From positions 1-35,469 of IMG/VR virus record IMGVR_UViG_3300031754_000016: 35,469 nt of DNA; one strand, written 5' to 3'. A program made the position numbers and the translations under genes. The notes below the pieces were generated by a model that did not search any database, had not been told where the DNA came from, and saw only the letters and a list, made by a program, of their open reading frames with translations. Origin of the DNA: a virus. Every line of letters starts with the position of its first letter. Within the stretch, counting starts at the first letter, position 1. This document shows positions 1 through 8,055 of this stretch, one piece after another.

Positions 1-3000
1 CGTCACGACGCGTTGAGCTGCCGTCGCTGCCGGAGCGAACTTAAAATTATTCGTTGCTGCTGTGCCGAGCCAGAGATTAGGAAATGGCAATGCGGTTGAG
101 CCGATGTCGCCTACTCCAGCGGCATTCGGAGTCAGCGCATTGATGCCCGTGACGGCGTTATTGTTCATCCCTAGAGTGCTCGTCATGGTCACGCCGCCCC
201 AGACGATATTCTGCGTAGGACCGGCCATCGGCGTATTGCCCCACACCCACGTGTTGCCGGTGTTCCCGTTGTTCAGCGTGCCCGTAACGTTGTTTTCGAG
301 GTGGTTGTGCTCGATGAGAAGGACGTCGGCGTTCACAGCCGCCACGTTGATCCCGTATTTTTGCCCGCCGCCCGAATCGAGTTCGTTTCCGATATGACTA
401 TCGGTGATGGAAACATTCGTGCATCCGGTCAGGATATTAATGCCGTGCCCTGCCGCGTTCGCGTTGACGTTGTTTGCGGTGATCCAAGCGCTTGAAATCT
501 TGATGTAGTTGCAGGCGGCTGATGGATTGATGAGCACACCGTCGTTGGCATTCCTTCTGGCCTTACCCATGAAGGTGATGCCGTTGCCGCCGTAGATGCC
601 TACTCCGTTCGCCGTCGTGGTTACGACCGTACCGGCTGCATTTAAGCCAGCGGCAGAGCACCAGGAGGTTGAGTCGAATTGAGCATCGACAGGATTGTTG
701 CCGAGGGTCGAATCGAACTTGCAGGCGTCGCCGCCGTCTATCGTGTCGAAGAACGCGGTAACAAAGCGCAGGAACAGAGGGCCGTTGTTATAAGCTGCGG
801 GAGCTCCGACATTGTTCAGAACTTTCTGCACCATCAGGCCGTTGAGTCCGTAGCCCACAGAGAGGCCATTCACATACAGGCCGCTCGTGCCCGTATCGAC
901 CAGCAAATCCTGAGTCGTGGTGTTGTCGGCTGCACCGAAGCCCTCAATGGAATCTAAGTAGGTATCGACGGCATGGTCTACCTGGATGCCGATAGAGCTA
1001 TAACCTGAGACATTCACGTTCTGGATGCGGGTCTTGAAGGACCGCACATAAGACGAAGCGCCCGAGCCGGTCACGTTGATCGCGGTTCCGAATCCGTTCA
1101 CCGTGCTATTAAGGAATTTGTTATTCGTACCGCACATGGAAACGCCGGTGCCGGTCGTGTTGGCTGTGGTGATCTGCACATATTCGAGCGTGGCGTTTGT
1201 CGTGCACCCGAAACTGACGGCAGTATTTGAAGCTGATCCCGTGTAGGTCAGGATTGTCGCCCCTTCTCCGGCTCCAATCAGATGCACTCCGTTCGAGGCG
1301 CCCACGGCCATATTGATCGGCGTCGAATAACTGAGCGTTCCTTGATCCGGCAGCCAGATGCGGCAATTCGAGGGACAGGAAGTGATCGCTGCCTGCGTCT
1401 TCGCTCCAACATCCGCACCCGGAAACCAGGAGGCGTAAACCGACATGAAAGCCGTGGGAACGGAAACAGTTCCCAATCCGGTAAATATCTGAGCGCCTGT
1501 AGGTGCTTGAATTTGCCCGTTAACCGTCAGTGTAATTCCGGTTGAAACCGATAGAAGGCCGCCGCTCTCAGAAATCAATGTAACCGTAGAGCCGATAGCT
1601 GCATTGGTCCCGACGACATAAGTACCGGGGTCGATTGAGATGCAACCGGGAGAACTTACCGCTGCAAGCGCCGCCGCAAAACTCTGGCTGGCGTTGACGT
1701 GCTGGCAGCCATCAAGTTGCGTGGCCGTGAGCACGCCCGTGCTAGTCTGATTGCCGGTAACGGAGAAATTCCCCGAAAGCGTTCCCCCAAAGGCCCAAGT
1801 ACCCGTGGTGGGCAGATCACCAACTACTATGGGGGTGATGGTCTCGGTTATAACGTTCGCAGCATTGACGTAGTGAGGTATACCGGTGCTGGCTGCCCCT
1901 GCCAAGTTAATCAGGTAGCTAGTGACTGCCGTAGGAGCTTGGAAACAGATACTGTTCGCGGTGTTGCAGGGAGCTACAGCCCCACTGGTCGTGCCCTGTG
2001 CGAAGTCCATGAAACCGGCGGTTGCTCCGTTGGCTGTGAATACAGGAGCGACGTAACCACCTGTGTCGGTGGTAGTTACGTTAGTGCCATTGTCAGTTAT
2101 TGAAGAGTTTACTAGCCCCTGGGCACCGTTACCCTTAGGCAGCACGTTATTCGTGATGGCACCGGCAGAGATTATACAGGTGGGGCAGTCGGCGCCTACG
2201 ATGGCACTAATCGTTTCTGTAATTGTAGGCGCTGAGTAACTGTAGTGTGGGATACCTGTTGAAGGAGTGACCGCATAAAGGCCGTGGTAACTTGTAACGC
2301 CTGCCGCAGGCGCTTCCCAACATACGCTGCCTGCAGGCTGCTTCGCTACACAGTTGTCAGCACCTTGTACGAGAGCGTCGAAGCCTGCGCCCGTGCCCGT
2401 ACCTACGAAACCTGGTGCTGCAATGCCGCTTGTGTCTGTGCAGGTTAAGGTGTTAGCTGTGGTGATGCCCTCGTCGCATAGGGAGTTGACAACCGTGGTG
2501 GCGCTGCCTGCCTTAGTAAGCGATCCTGTGGTTAGGCCGGTTATACTGGTGTCGGCAACGGTTATAGTGTTACCTGCTGGAGTGAGCGATATGTTTGTAC
2601 CTGCCGCTAAGGTTACTGCACCTGTTAGGGCATTTAGGCTGGCTACCCCTGCGCCACCACCACCGCCCCCGCCAGCACGCGCGGAGACGGTGGCCTTACG
2701 GATGGTGGCAGTGATTGTACCAGAGCTGTAAGTAGTGGCCACCATACATACGTTTGTATAAGCTGCTACGTTAACTTGCCACACTCCAGCTGCGGTGGCT
2801 GTGGTCACTGGAGTTGTGCTGTTGGATGGGAATACGTTTAAGGGTTGCCACGTTACAGCACCATCCCCAGACCCGAAGAAGCTTACAGTCCCAGAGAAGG
2901 CTGAGGCTCCGATGGTGAATGTGGCTCCACCATAGTTCACGGTAGCGAGTGTCAGGGCGGATGTTGACTGGGACACTTGGCCAGGGCTGACTGGGCATGC

Positions 3001-3108
3001 AGCTGCTTGGGCAGTCAGTGGCCCCACAACGAAGTCTTGCTGAGCACGCACTAACCGTGGGATGCCAAACAGCAGCAGGCCAAGGAGTAATATACGTATA
3101 CGCACCAT
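1..3108 (-). CDS. Tail spike/fibre protein, beta-helix type, 3' end outside window
   Basis: An uninterrupted minus-strand frame runs from ATG at 3108 off the left edge (at least 1036 codons, no stop seen). A GGAGGTG ribosome site precedes the ATG by a few bases. Residues 1-24 look like a secretory signal peptide: MVRIR, a Leu-rich core, then VRAQQ. A Gly-run hinge lies near residue 152. Two similar modules of about 75-80 residues occupy roughly 233-308 and 350-430, each ending in STGIPHY, TETI and a D(C/L)PT box. From about residue 455 the chain has the short Asn/Gly/Val/Ile-rich strands of a right-handed parallel beta-helix, beginning with SIDPGTYVV as in pectate-lyase-like spikes. This suggests receptor binding or depolymerase activity at the virion tip. 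Codon choice changes near 1740, hinting at a transplanted C-terminal part. The beta-helix call is by pattern; the enzymatic activity is inferred. Confidence 0.8.
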   Translation of the reverse strand, partial: MVRIRILLLGLLLFGIPRLVRAQQDFVVGPLTAQAAACPVSPGQVSQSTSALTLATVNYGGATFTIGASAFSGTVSFFGSGDGAVTWQPLNVFPSNSTTPVTTATAAGVWQVNVAAYTNVCMVATTYSSGTITATIRKATVSARAGGGGGGGAGVASLNALTGAVTLAAGTNISLTPAGNTITVADTSITGLTTGSLTKAGSATTVVNSLCDEGITTANTLTCTDTSGIAAPGFVGTGTGAGFDALVQGADNCVAKQPAGSVCWEAPAAGVTSYHGLYAVTPSTGIPHYSYSAPTITETISAIVGADCPTCIISAGAITNNVLPKGNGAQGLVNSSITDNGTNVTTTDTGGYVAPVFTANGATAGFMDFAQGTTSGAVAPCNTANSICFQAPTAVTSYLINLAGAASTGIPHYVNAANVITETITPIVVGDLPTTGTWAFGGTLSGNFSVTGNQTSTGVLTATQLDGCQHVNASQSFAAALAAVSSPGCISIDPGTYVVGTNAAIGSTVTLISESGGLLSVSTGITLTVNGQIQAPTGAQIFTGLGTVSVPTAFMSVYASWFPGADVGAKTQAAITSCPSNCRIWLPDQGTLSYSTPINMAVGASNGVHLIGAGEGATILTYTGSASNTAVSFGCTTNATLEYVQITTANTTGTGVSMCGTNNKFLNSTVNGFGTAINVTGSGASSYVRSFKTRIQNVNVSGYSSIGIQVDHAVDTYLDSIEGFGAADNTTTQDLLVDTGTSGLYVNGLSVGYGLNGLMVQKVLNNVGAPAAYNNGPLFLRFVTAFFDTIDGGDACKFDSTLGNNPVDAQFDSTSWCSAAGLNAAGTVVTTTANGVGIYGGNGITFMGKARRNANDGVLINPSAACNYIKISSAWITANNVNANAAGHGINILTGCTNVSITDSHIGNELDSGGGQKYGINVAAVNADVLLIEHNHLENNVTGTLNNGNTGNTWVWGNTPMAGPTQNIVWGGVTMTSTLGMNNNAVTGINALTPNAAGVGDIGSTALPFPNLWLGTAATNNFKFAPAATAAQRVVT

Positions 3109-3112
3109 GTGA

Positions 3113-3289
3113 TCACCTCCTCGTTTTGCGGCTGCCTTTGCGAACGTATCTACCGCCAGACTTTAACCTGCCTTCGCGCTCCATTCCATATGCCGCACCA
3201 GCAGCTTCAGAGGCTGACTTACCTTCTCGACGCAATACGGCGATCTTATCTGAAATTCTATGCTGGGACGCTTTGCGCTTATTTGACAT
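3113..3289 (-). CDS. Small very basic protein (58 aa)
   Basis: Frame ATG 3289 to TGA 3113, lying between the stop of the 689-aa gene and the spike gene; its stop overlaps the spike gene's ribosome site. The protein is about one third Lys/Arg. It has a central segment SDKIAVLRREGKSASEAAG followed by GRLKSGGRYVRKG and a basic tail. The layout (K-I-x-x-L-x-x-E-G-K then Ala-rich helix) resembles short phage proteins of unknown function found next to tail genes. Nucleic-acid binding is plausible from charge only. The ribosome site (AGAGGG) is rather far from the ATG, so the start is moderately certain. Confidence 0.6.
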   Translation of the reverse strand: MSNKRKASQHRISDKIAVLRREGKSASEAAGAAYGMEREGRLKSGGRYVRKGSRKTRR

Positions 3290-3306
3290 GTGACCGTATG
3301 TGCCCT

Positions 3307-5376
3307 CTACAGGGGGCCCACTTTACCTTGGCCGCCTAGGCGCTTGACTAAGTTTTCAAACTCTTGGCGCTGGGCGTTCTCGCGCATGGCCTTCAACAGG
3401 GGGCCTATGGCCCAGGGAGGCACTGAAGTTGGGCTAGGCGCAGGTGGGCCTGCCGCTGGGGGAGCGGGGGGTGCTGAAGGAGGTGGGGCAGCAGTAGGGG
3501 GACTAGCTGCTGAGGGGGCCGAAGGCCGTCCTCCCCCACCCCCTCCTGTTGGGGGAACCTGTGCTGGTGCGGCTCTGGGCGCCTTAGGTTCAGGGCCAGC
3601 AAGCCACTCACGGAAGCCTGGTCTATCTAGTAAGGCTGCGCTACCACGCATCAGGGCTGTGCGCCCACCGGTTAGGCTCCAGGGGCTAGCGTCGTAGGCA
3701 CGGGCGCGACTCCAGTTTTCCCTGGTCTTAAGTAGCTCACTCATGCGCCAGTCTCTAGGGTTGAACGTCTTAGCTTCAGGTGCAGTAGGTTCCTGCGTAA
3801 TGTTAACCTTGGCCTCTGTGGGCTTGCTACCTAGTGCCTTGCGAGCGGCCTCAGTAGGTAGCTCAGGTGCCTGCGGAGTGCTGCCAGGCATGCCTTCTAG
3901 CTGGCCACGCAATGACCTTACTCGGCCAGCCAAACTTGCGTCCCCACCAAACTGTTGGTAGCGTCCAAGGGTCTGTGCAATCAGGTTACTGTTATCAGAT
4001 GCTAATTGCTGTATGCGTCCTTGTGACTGCTGCTGGCCAATTAGCTTACGTGTGGGTGAGTCTGGATTGTAGAAGTCGTCCATGAACTTAGACCAGCTGG
4101 AGCGTAGGTCCTTAGCGAACTGTTCGGCGCCCACGGCCCTGTGGTTCTCGGTCATCTGATCGCCTATGGCTTCACGCACGTGGTTGATTGCTCTCCACAC
4201 ATCACCAGGCAGCTCAGCGCTGCCGTACATTTTAGTGCCTAGCTCAGTGTAATAACCTTGAGCGTCACGATAGGGTATCTGCGTAGAGCTGACCACGGCA
4301 GGTGTAGCGCCAGCTTCAGTGTCAATAAAGTCTTTGGCGCCGCCTTCGTTGAGAATGTTGTTAAATACCTTCAGGGACTCAGGGGAGCCAGCAAGCATGT
4401 TCTTGCGGGCATCGAGTACAGCCTGCTGTACGGGTGTCCAGTTGGTTTGGGCGTCTTTGCCAACCATTGTGCGCAGCTGGTCCCACTGTTTATTGAACGC
4501 TGCACGGGCGGCATCACGTGCTTTGACAGCATTGGTGGCTACACTGTCAGCCATACTTGATAGGCGCTGAAACACTGGTCCAGACTTGACAGTGCCTGTG
4601 ACACCTTTCTTAGCTTCGGCGGCAGACTCTTGGGCTGAGGCTTGCTTACGTTCGCTGATGGCGTCCTGGTAAGATTTGCGGGATGCGTCTACCCTGGACT
4701 GATAGGCTTCTTCGGCCTTGCGGGCATCGTCCATGGCAGCGGCGCGGTTGCCAGCGTTTTTGGTGCGAGCGGTTTCAAGGTCAGCTTGGTACTGTTTACG
4801 GGCTTCACCGGCTTCACGAGTGAAGTTCTCAAGGGCAGCATGTTCGGCGGCTTTACCTACACCGAATATGGCACGGGCTGGCATGCGGGCTACGGACTTG
4901 GCGGTCCTGCCCCCTAGCGTGGAGGTGTCTGCGCCCATTTCTACTGCAGCAAGTGAGCCTAGTTCTTCCCCTACATTAGGGGGCTTTAGCCCAAACTTTT
5001 GCGCTTCGAGCAGCGGCCTAAGTATGCTCTTATCGAATCTACCTGCTATGCCAGAGGCAGCAGCATTCAGTGGGTCGATTAAGTGTGCAGGGTCTTTTAG
5101 GGTGTTGAGTGCCCAGTGCCCAAAGCCGCTTGCGGATTCGCGTAACAGCTCGTCGCCCATGTTACCTAGTCGGCTGCGGCCAGGTGTTGCAGGTGTCTCA
5201 GAAGCCTCGAACACTTTCTGGGGATCAAAGCCTGCGCCCTTGGTAACGTCCATGGCTAGTCTGTCGGTGCCAGTGCTAGGTATAGGTACCCAGCCGTGAT
5301 TGGGGTCGCCGTCCCAGCCAATGCGGCGCCCGTCAGGGGCCTCAGCTACGGACTTCCATTGAGTATCTTGGGGCAT
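3307..5376 (-). CDS. Internal virion / ejection-type protein (689 aa)
   Basis: Start ATG 5376 overlaps the upstream stop (TAATG). No catalytic motif is recognised. Residues about 180-310 are a long Ala/Lys/Glu/Gln-rich helical coiled-coil region; about 470-560 is mixed. The C-terminal 75 residues are a Pro/Ala/Gly low-complexity segment followed by a helical end. It follows three other Gln/Ala-rich proteins and precedes the tail spike, which is where podoviruses encode the internal core or ejected proteins. The role as a virion-internal protein is inferred from composition and position, not from a family match. A 193-residue antisense frame inside it is a shadow. Confidence 0.55.
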   Translation of the reverse strand: MPQDTQWKSVAEAPDGRRIGWDGDPNHGWVPIPSTGTDRLAMDVTKGAGFDPQKVFEASETPATPGRSRLGNMGDELLRESASGFGHWALNTLKDPAHLIDPLNAAASGIAGRFDKSILRPLLEAQKFGLKPPNVGEELGSLAAVEMGADTSTLGGRTAKSVARMPARAIFGVGKAAEHAALENFTREAGEARKQYQADLETARTKNAGNRAAAMDDARKAEEAYQSRVDASRKSYQDAISERKQASAQESAAEAKKGVTGTVKSGPVFQRLSSMADSVATNAVKARDAARAAFNKQWDQLRTMVGKDAQTNWTPVQQAVLDARKNMLAGSPESLKVFNNILNEGGAKDFIDTEAGATPAVVSSTQIPYRDAQGYYTELGTKMYGSAELPGDVWRAINHVREAIGDQMTENHRAVGAEQFAKDLRSSWSKFMDDFYNPDSPTRKLIGQQQSQGRIQQLASDNSNLIAQTLGRYQQFGGDASLAGRVRSLRGQLEGMPGSTPQAPELPTEAARKALGSKPTEAKVNITQEPTAPEAKTFNPRDWRMSELLKTRENWSRARAYDASPWSLTGGRTALMRGSAALLDRPGFREWLAGPEPKAPRAAPAQVPPTGGGGGGRPSAPSAASPPTAAPPPSAPPAPPAAGPPAPSPTSVPPWAIGPLLKAMRENAQRQEFENLVKRLGGQGKVGPL

Positions 5377-6320
5377 TAGGGTGCCACCGGTCTAAAGCCT
5401 CCAGGTAGTGGAGGTGGGCCACCACCTGCCGGTCCCCCACTACCTAGGGCTCCTGGAGGTGCAGTAATACCTTGATTAGGTGAAGGCACCGGCATATCGT
5501 ATAGCGCCCTGATCATCTCCATCTGGCGCATGTCCTGCTCGATCTGCTCGTAGAGCTGCTTCTTCTGGTCTACCAGGGACTGGCGCTGATCGTCGCTCAT
5601 CTCTTTACTGTCGAATGTGCCCAGTAAGCCAGTGCGGGCGGTGGGGTTCTTACCAGCAGTGAGCTGCTTGTCTATGTTCGCAAGCTCCTGCTTCTTCAGC
5701 TGCATATCGTTGAAGGCATCCTGGCGGCGTGGGTCTTGCATAAACTTAAAGCGCATCTGGGCGTCCATACCTTTGGTGTCGGCCAGCCTGGCTGCACGCT
5801 GGTTCATGGCGTTCTCGCGGGCGTTGAGCAGGGCCATGTCACTTTGGAACCTAGCCTTGGCTGCGAGCTGCTTGGCGAGTTCGGTCTCCTTTTGACGGGC
5901 AGCAGTGTCTGCATCTTGTTGCTTGCGCCGCTCCATAGCGGCTGCGTCGGTGTCTTCCTTCTCTACGACCGCCGAGGGCTTACCGGAAGGGAACGAACGC
6001 GTCTCCTTTGTGTACGGATTACGTATAGTAAATAGCCAATTGCCGTGATCGTCTTGTTCATACTGGCCTCGGTCTGTGTCCCAGCCAGCGGTCTTCAAGT
6101 TCTGCTGGAGCACCTGATTTTTTAAGTCATTGTTGCGCTCCGTGGCAGACTGCGCTGCCTGCGCCAGTTGATCAGAGAGCATCTGGCTCTTGATGCGTTG
6201 AGCGATCTCAGCACGGGACGCAGCATTGTTGGCCAGCTCTTCGCTGGTCTGCTGGTTAGTCTGGCGCTGCGATGCCCAGTCGTTTGCGATCTGTCCTGCG
6301 ACTCTGCCAAAGGCCCCCAA
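5376..6320 (-). CDS. Coiled-coil internal virion-type protein (314 aa)
   Basis: The start is a TTG at 6320, five bases after a strong AAGGAGG; an ATG five bases upstream opens only a short shadow frame. The protein is almost entirely charged helix (Gln, Lys, Asp, Arg) with heptad-like stretches at about 15-75 and 120-250. It ends in a Pro/Gly tail (GGPAGGGPPPLPGG). The stop overlaps the ATG of the next gene. Composition and position among the post-tail genes suggest a virion-internal or ejected protein. No enzymatic motif is visible. Confidence 0.55.
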   Translation of the reverse strand: MGAFGRVAGQIANDWASQRQTNQQTSEELANNAASRAEIAQRIKSQMLSDQLAQAAQSATERNNDLKNQVLQQNLKTAGWDTDRGQYEQDDHGNWLFTIRNPYTKETRSFPSGKPSAVVEKEDTDAAAMERRKQQDADTAARQKETELAKQLAAKARFQSDMALLNARENAMNQRAARLADTKGMDAQMRFKFMQDPRRQDAFNDMQLKKQELANIDKQLTAGKNPTARTGLLGTFDSKEMSDDQRQSLVDQKKQLYEQIEQDMRQMEMIRALYDMPVPSPNQGITAPPGALGSGGPAGGGPPPLPGGFRPVAP

Positions 6321-6330
6321 TGCATCCTCC

Positions 6331-7083
6331 TTATGCCTGCGCCAGCCCAGCCATCCAGGGAGGCTGAGCTACGCCAGGGTCCATATAATAGCTGGGATCG
6401 ACTAGGCCACCTAAGCCTTGGCTGGATTGGGGCTGTAGTGTTCCAGGCTGCGGTGTACCGAATGAGCCTGGCGGAAATGGATTAGGGTACAGTGGAGACT
6501 GTGGCGCTCGTGGCTGGTTCATCAACAGTGACGCTATGCCACCAAAGCCAGCGGTCTGCGGAAAGTTCACGCCTGGAGGAGCACCAGGTTGAGGGGCGTA
6601 GAATGGTAGTTGGTTAAGTGCCTGCCAGCTCTGAGAGGCCAACTGTTGGTTCTGCTGCTCGTAGGGTGCTAGGCCCTGAGCTATGGCCTGGGCTTGGATG
6701 CCTGGGGCCTGTGACAGGCCACGCTCGGCTAGGTATGCCTGCGTAGGGTTAGTCACAGAGTCTATAAGCTGCTGGTTGAGGGGCTGCGTCATGGAGTTGA
6801 TTTGGCTGGCTGCTTGCTGAGGCGTGGTGTTCGTTATGCGCTGCAGTGCTTGGTTTTCTAGGCCTGCGTATTGGCCTTCCTGTTGCTGATACTGATTGTT
6901 CAAGTTGAGCATGGTCTGCAGGTACTGGTTCTGCTGGCCAGCCTGCTGCATTTGGCTGATCAGTGAGGGAACGGCTAGGCCGATGCCAACACCACGGGTG
7001 AGCCCTTGGCCCAGGTTGCCGCCGCCTAGGCCCTTGAATACGCTACTTAGAATGCCCCCGAGACCGCTAAATATCTGGCTCAT
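6331..7083 (-). CDS. Gln-rich internal virion-type protein (250 aa)
   Basis: ATG 7083 follows AAGGAGCATAGC, the ribosome-site style typical of the late arm. The N terminus is Gly-rich and hydrophobic (GLGGILSSVFKGLGGG), which could be membrane-active. Residues 45-160 are Gln/Asn/Ala-rich helix and the C-terminal third is Pro/Gly-rich. This pattern is common in podovirus proteins ejected with DNA. The gene ends 10 bases before the next one, inside the same transcript. Function is inferred from composition and place. Confidence 0.55.
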   Translation of the reverse strand: MSQIFSGLGGILSSVFKGLGGGNLGQGLTRGVGIGLAVPSLISQMQQAGQQNQYLQTMLNLNNQYQQQEGQYAGLENQALQRITNTTPQQAASQINSMTQPLNQQLIDSVTNPTQAYLAERGLSQAPGIQAQAIAQGLAPYEQQNQQLASQSWQALNQLPFYAPQPGAPPGVNFPQTAGFGGIASLLMNQPRAPQSPLYPNPFPPGSFGTPQPGTLQPQSSQGLGGLVDPSYYMDPGVAQPPWMAGLAQA

Positions 7084-7084
7084 G

Positions 7085-7651
7085 CTATGCTCCTTGGCCG
7101 AAGAACTGGCTGACGGCCTGGTTCACAAGCTGGTTCTGGTCGGGCACGCCGCCACCATAGTTTTGGCTGAATAGTTGGTTAGTCAGCTGGTCGGCGTACC
7201 CTGGACTTAGGCTGCCGCCCATTTGACCTTGAGACGTGGCTAGTTGACCCGACGCATTTGCTAAGAACTGTTGCTGTTGTTGCTGCCCCAGGGGCGCTGG
7301 AGTAGTAGACGTAGCGCCCGTTGTGGGTGACTGGGTCATGGAGGGCGAGGTGCCGCTCTGTTGGCCTTGGCTGATCTGGCCCATGATGTCGCTCAGGGAT
7401 GGCTGGCTAACCTGGCCTGCGATGTTTAAGCCTGTGGAAGCTAGGCCACCAAGAGTGCTGGCGCCTGCAAGGGCTGATCCTCCACCGATGGCACCTAAAG
7501 CTGGCCCAAGGGTGTTGGCGCCTGCGATGCCGAGGGCCTCGAAGGGTGTGGCTACGGCTGAGCCTATGGTGCCTAGCACTGGAGCTATAGCACTGCCTGC
7601 TGTGGCCAGGGCGCTGCCGATGGCCCCAAATATTGGGATCATGAAGGGCAC
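7085..7651 (-). CDS. Hydrophobic Gly/Ala-rich virion-type protein (188 aa)
   Basis: The frame is open further upstream, but the best start is a GTG at 7651, seven bases after AGGAGGG; an ATG at 7642 (ATGA overlap with the previous stop) is the alternative. Residues 1-95 are Gly/Ala/Leu/Ile-rich (FGAIGSALATAG, APVLGTIGSAVATP) and look membrane-inserting. The rest is Ser/Gly/Gln-rich with a Gln run. Such proteins in this position in podoviruses help form the ejection channel. That role is inference. Confidence 0.55.
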   Translation of the reverse strand: MPFMIPIFGAIGSALATAGSAIAPVLGTIGSAVATPFEALGIAGANTLGPALGAIGGGSALAGASTLGGLASTGLNIAGQVSQPSLSDIMGQISQGQQSGTSPSMTQSPTTGATSTTPAPLGQQQQQQFLANASGQLATSQGQMGGSLSPGYADQLTNQLFSQNYGGGVPDQNQLVNQAVSQFFGQGA

Positions 7652-8055
7652 TGGGCTACCCTCCTGCTTTTGTGTGTCAGGCCCACTACGACTACTGCGG
7701 GTGTCGGCCACTGCTCACCACCCCACATACGGGCTAGGCGGTAGATTTCGCGCTCAGCGTCTGTGGTGGGATCGAGCACGGTGGCCCACAGATGGTATCC
7801 ACGCCTGGATAGCTCTCTCAGTGACCATCCCAGTAGCCTACGTAGGGTCGTGACTGGTGCGTCTTTAAGCATTTGGCAGCGCATTAGGATCACTAGGCCG
7901 TGGGCGGGGGCGGTCATCAGGATGCCCTGTACGTGATCACTGTCTTCCACTACAAACACCCAGTCGTGCTGGATAAACTGGCGCGGCATGCTCTCGAAGC
8001 CAGTTATCAGGCCACTGGGCCACTGTTCGTTTTCTCTGAATAGGCGTACGTTCAT
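7639..8055 (-). CDS. GNAT-like acetyltransferase-fold protein (138 aa)
   Basis: ATG 8055 overlaps the stop of the 802-aa gene (TAATG), so this start is preferred over an in-frame ATG 16 codons upstream. The order of elements fits a GNAT fold: a strand pair with FVVEDSDHVQGILM, a strand ending LVILMRC, a helix LRRLLGWSLRELSRRG, a strand YHLWATVLD and a helix EREIYRLARMWGG. The classic acetyl-CoA loop is not clear. GNAT-like proteins are frequently found among tail genes of phages, where the substrate is unknown. A degenerate or non-enzymatic member is possible. Confidence 0.5.
   Translation of the reverse strand: MNVRLFRENEQWPSGLITGFESMPRQFIQHDWVFVVEDSDHVQGILMTAPAHGLVILMRCQMLKDAPVTTLRRLLGWSLRELSRRGYHLWATVLDPTTDAEREIYRLARMWGGEQWPTPAVVVVGLTHKSRRVAQCPS

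Noticed and set aside
679-2731. Several plus-strand frames of 80-134 codons
   Set aside because: All are antisense to the continuous minus-strand spike frame that spans 1-3108.
4718-5299. 193-codon open frame on the plus strand
   Set aside because: Antisense shadow of the Ala/Lys-rich 689-aa gene; Ser/Ala/Arg-rich composition and no ribosome site.
7323-7853. 176-codon plus-strand frame
   Set aside because: Antisense of the Gly/Ala-rich virion protein and the GNAT-like gene; Pro/Met/Ala-rich shadow.
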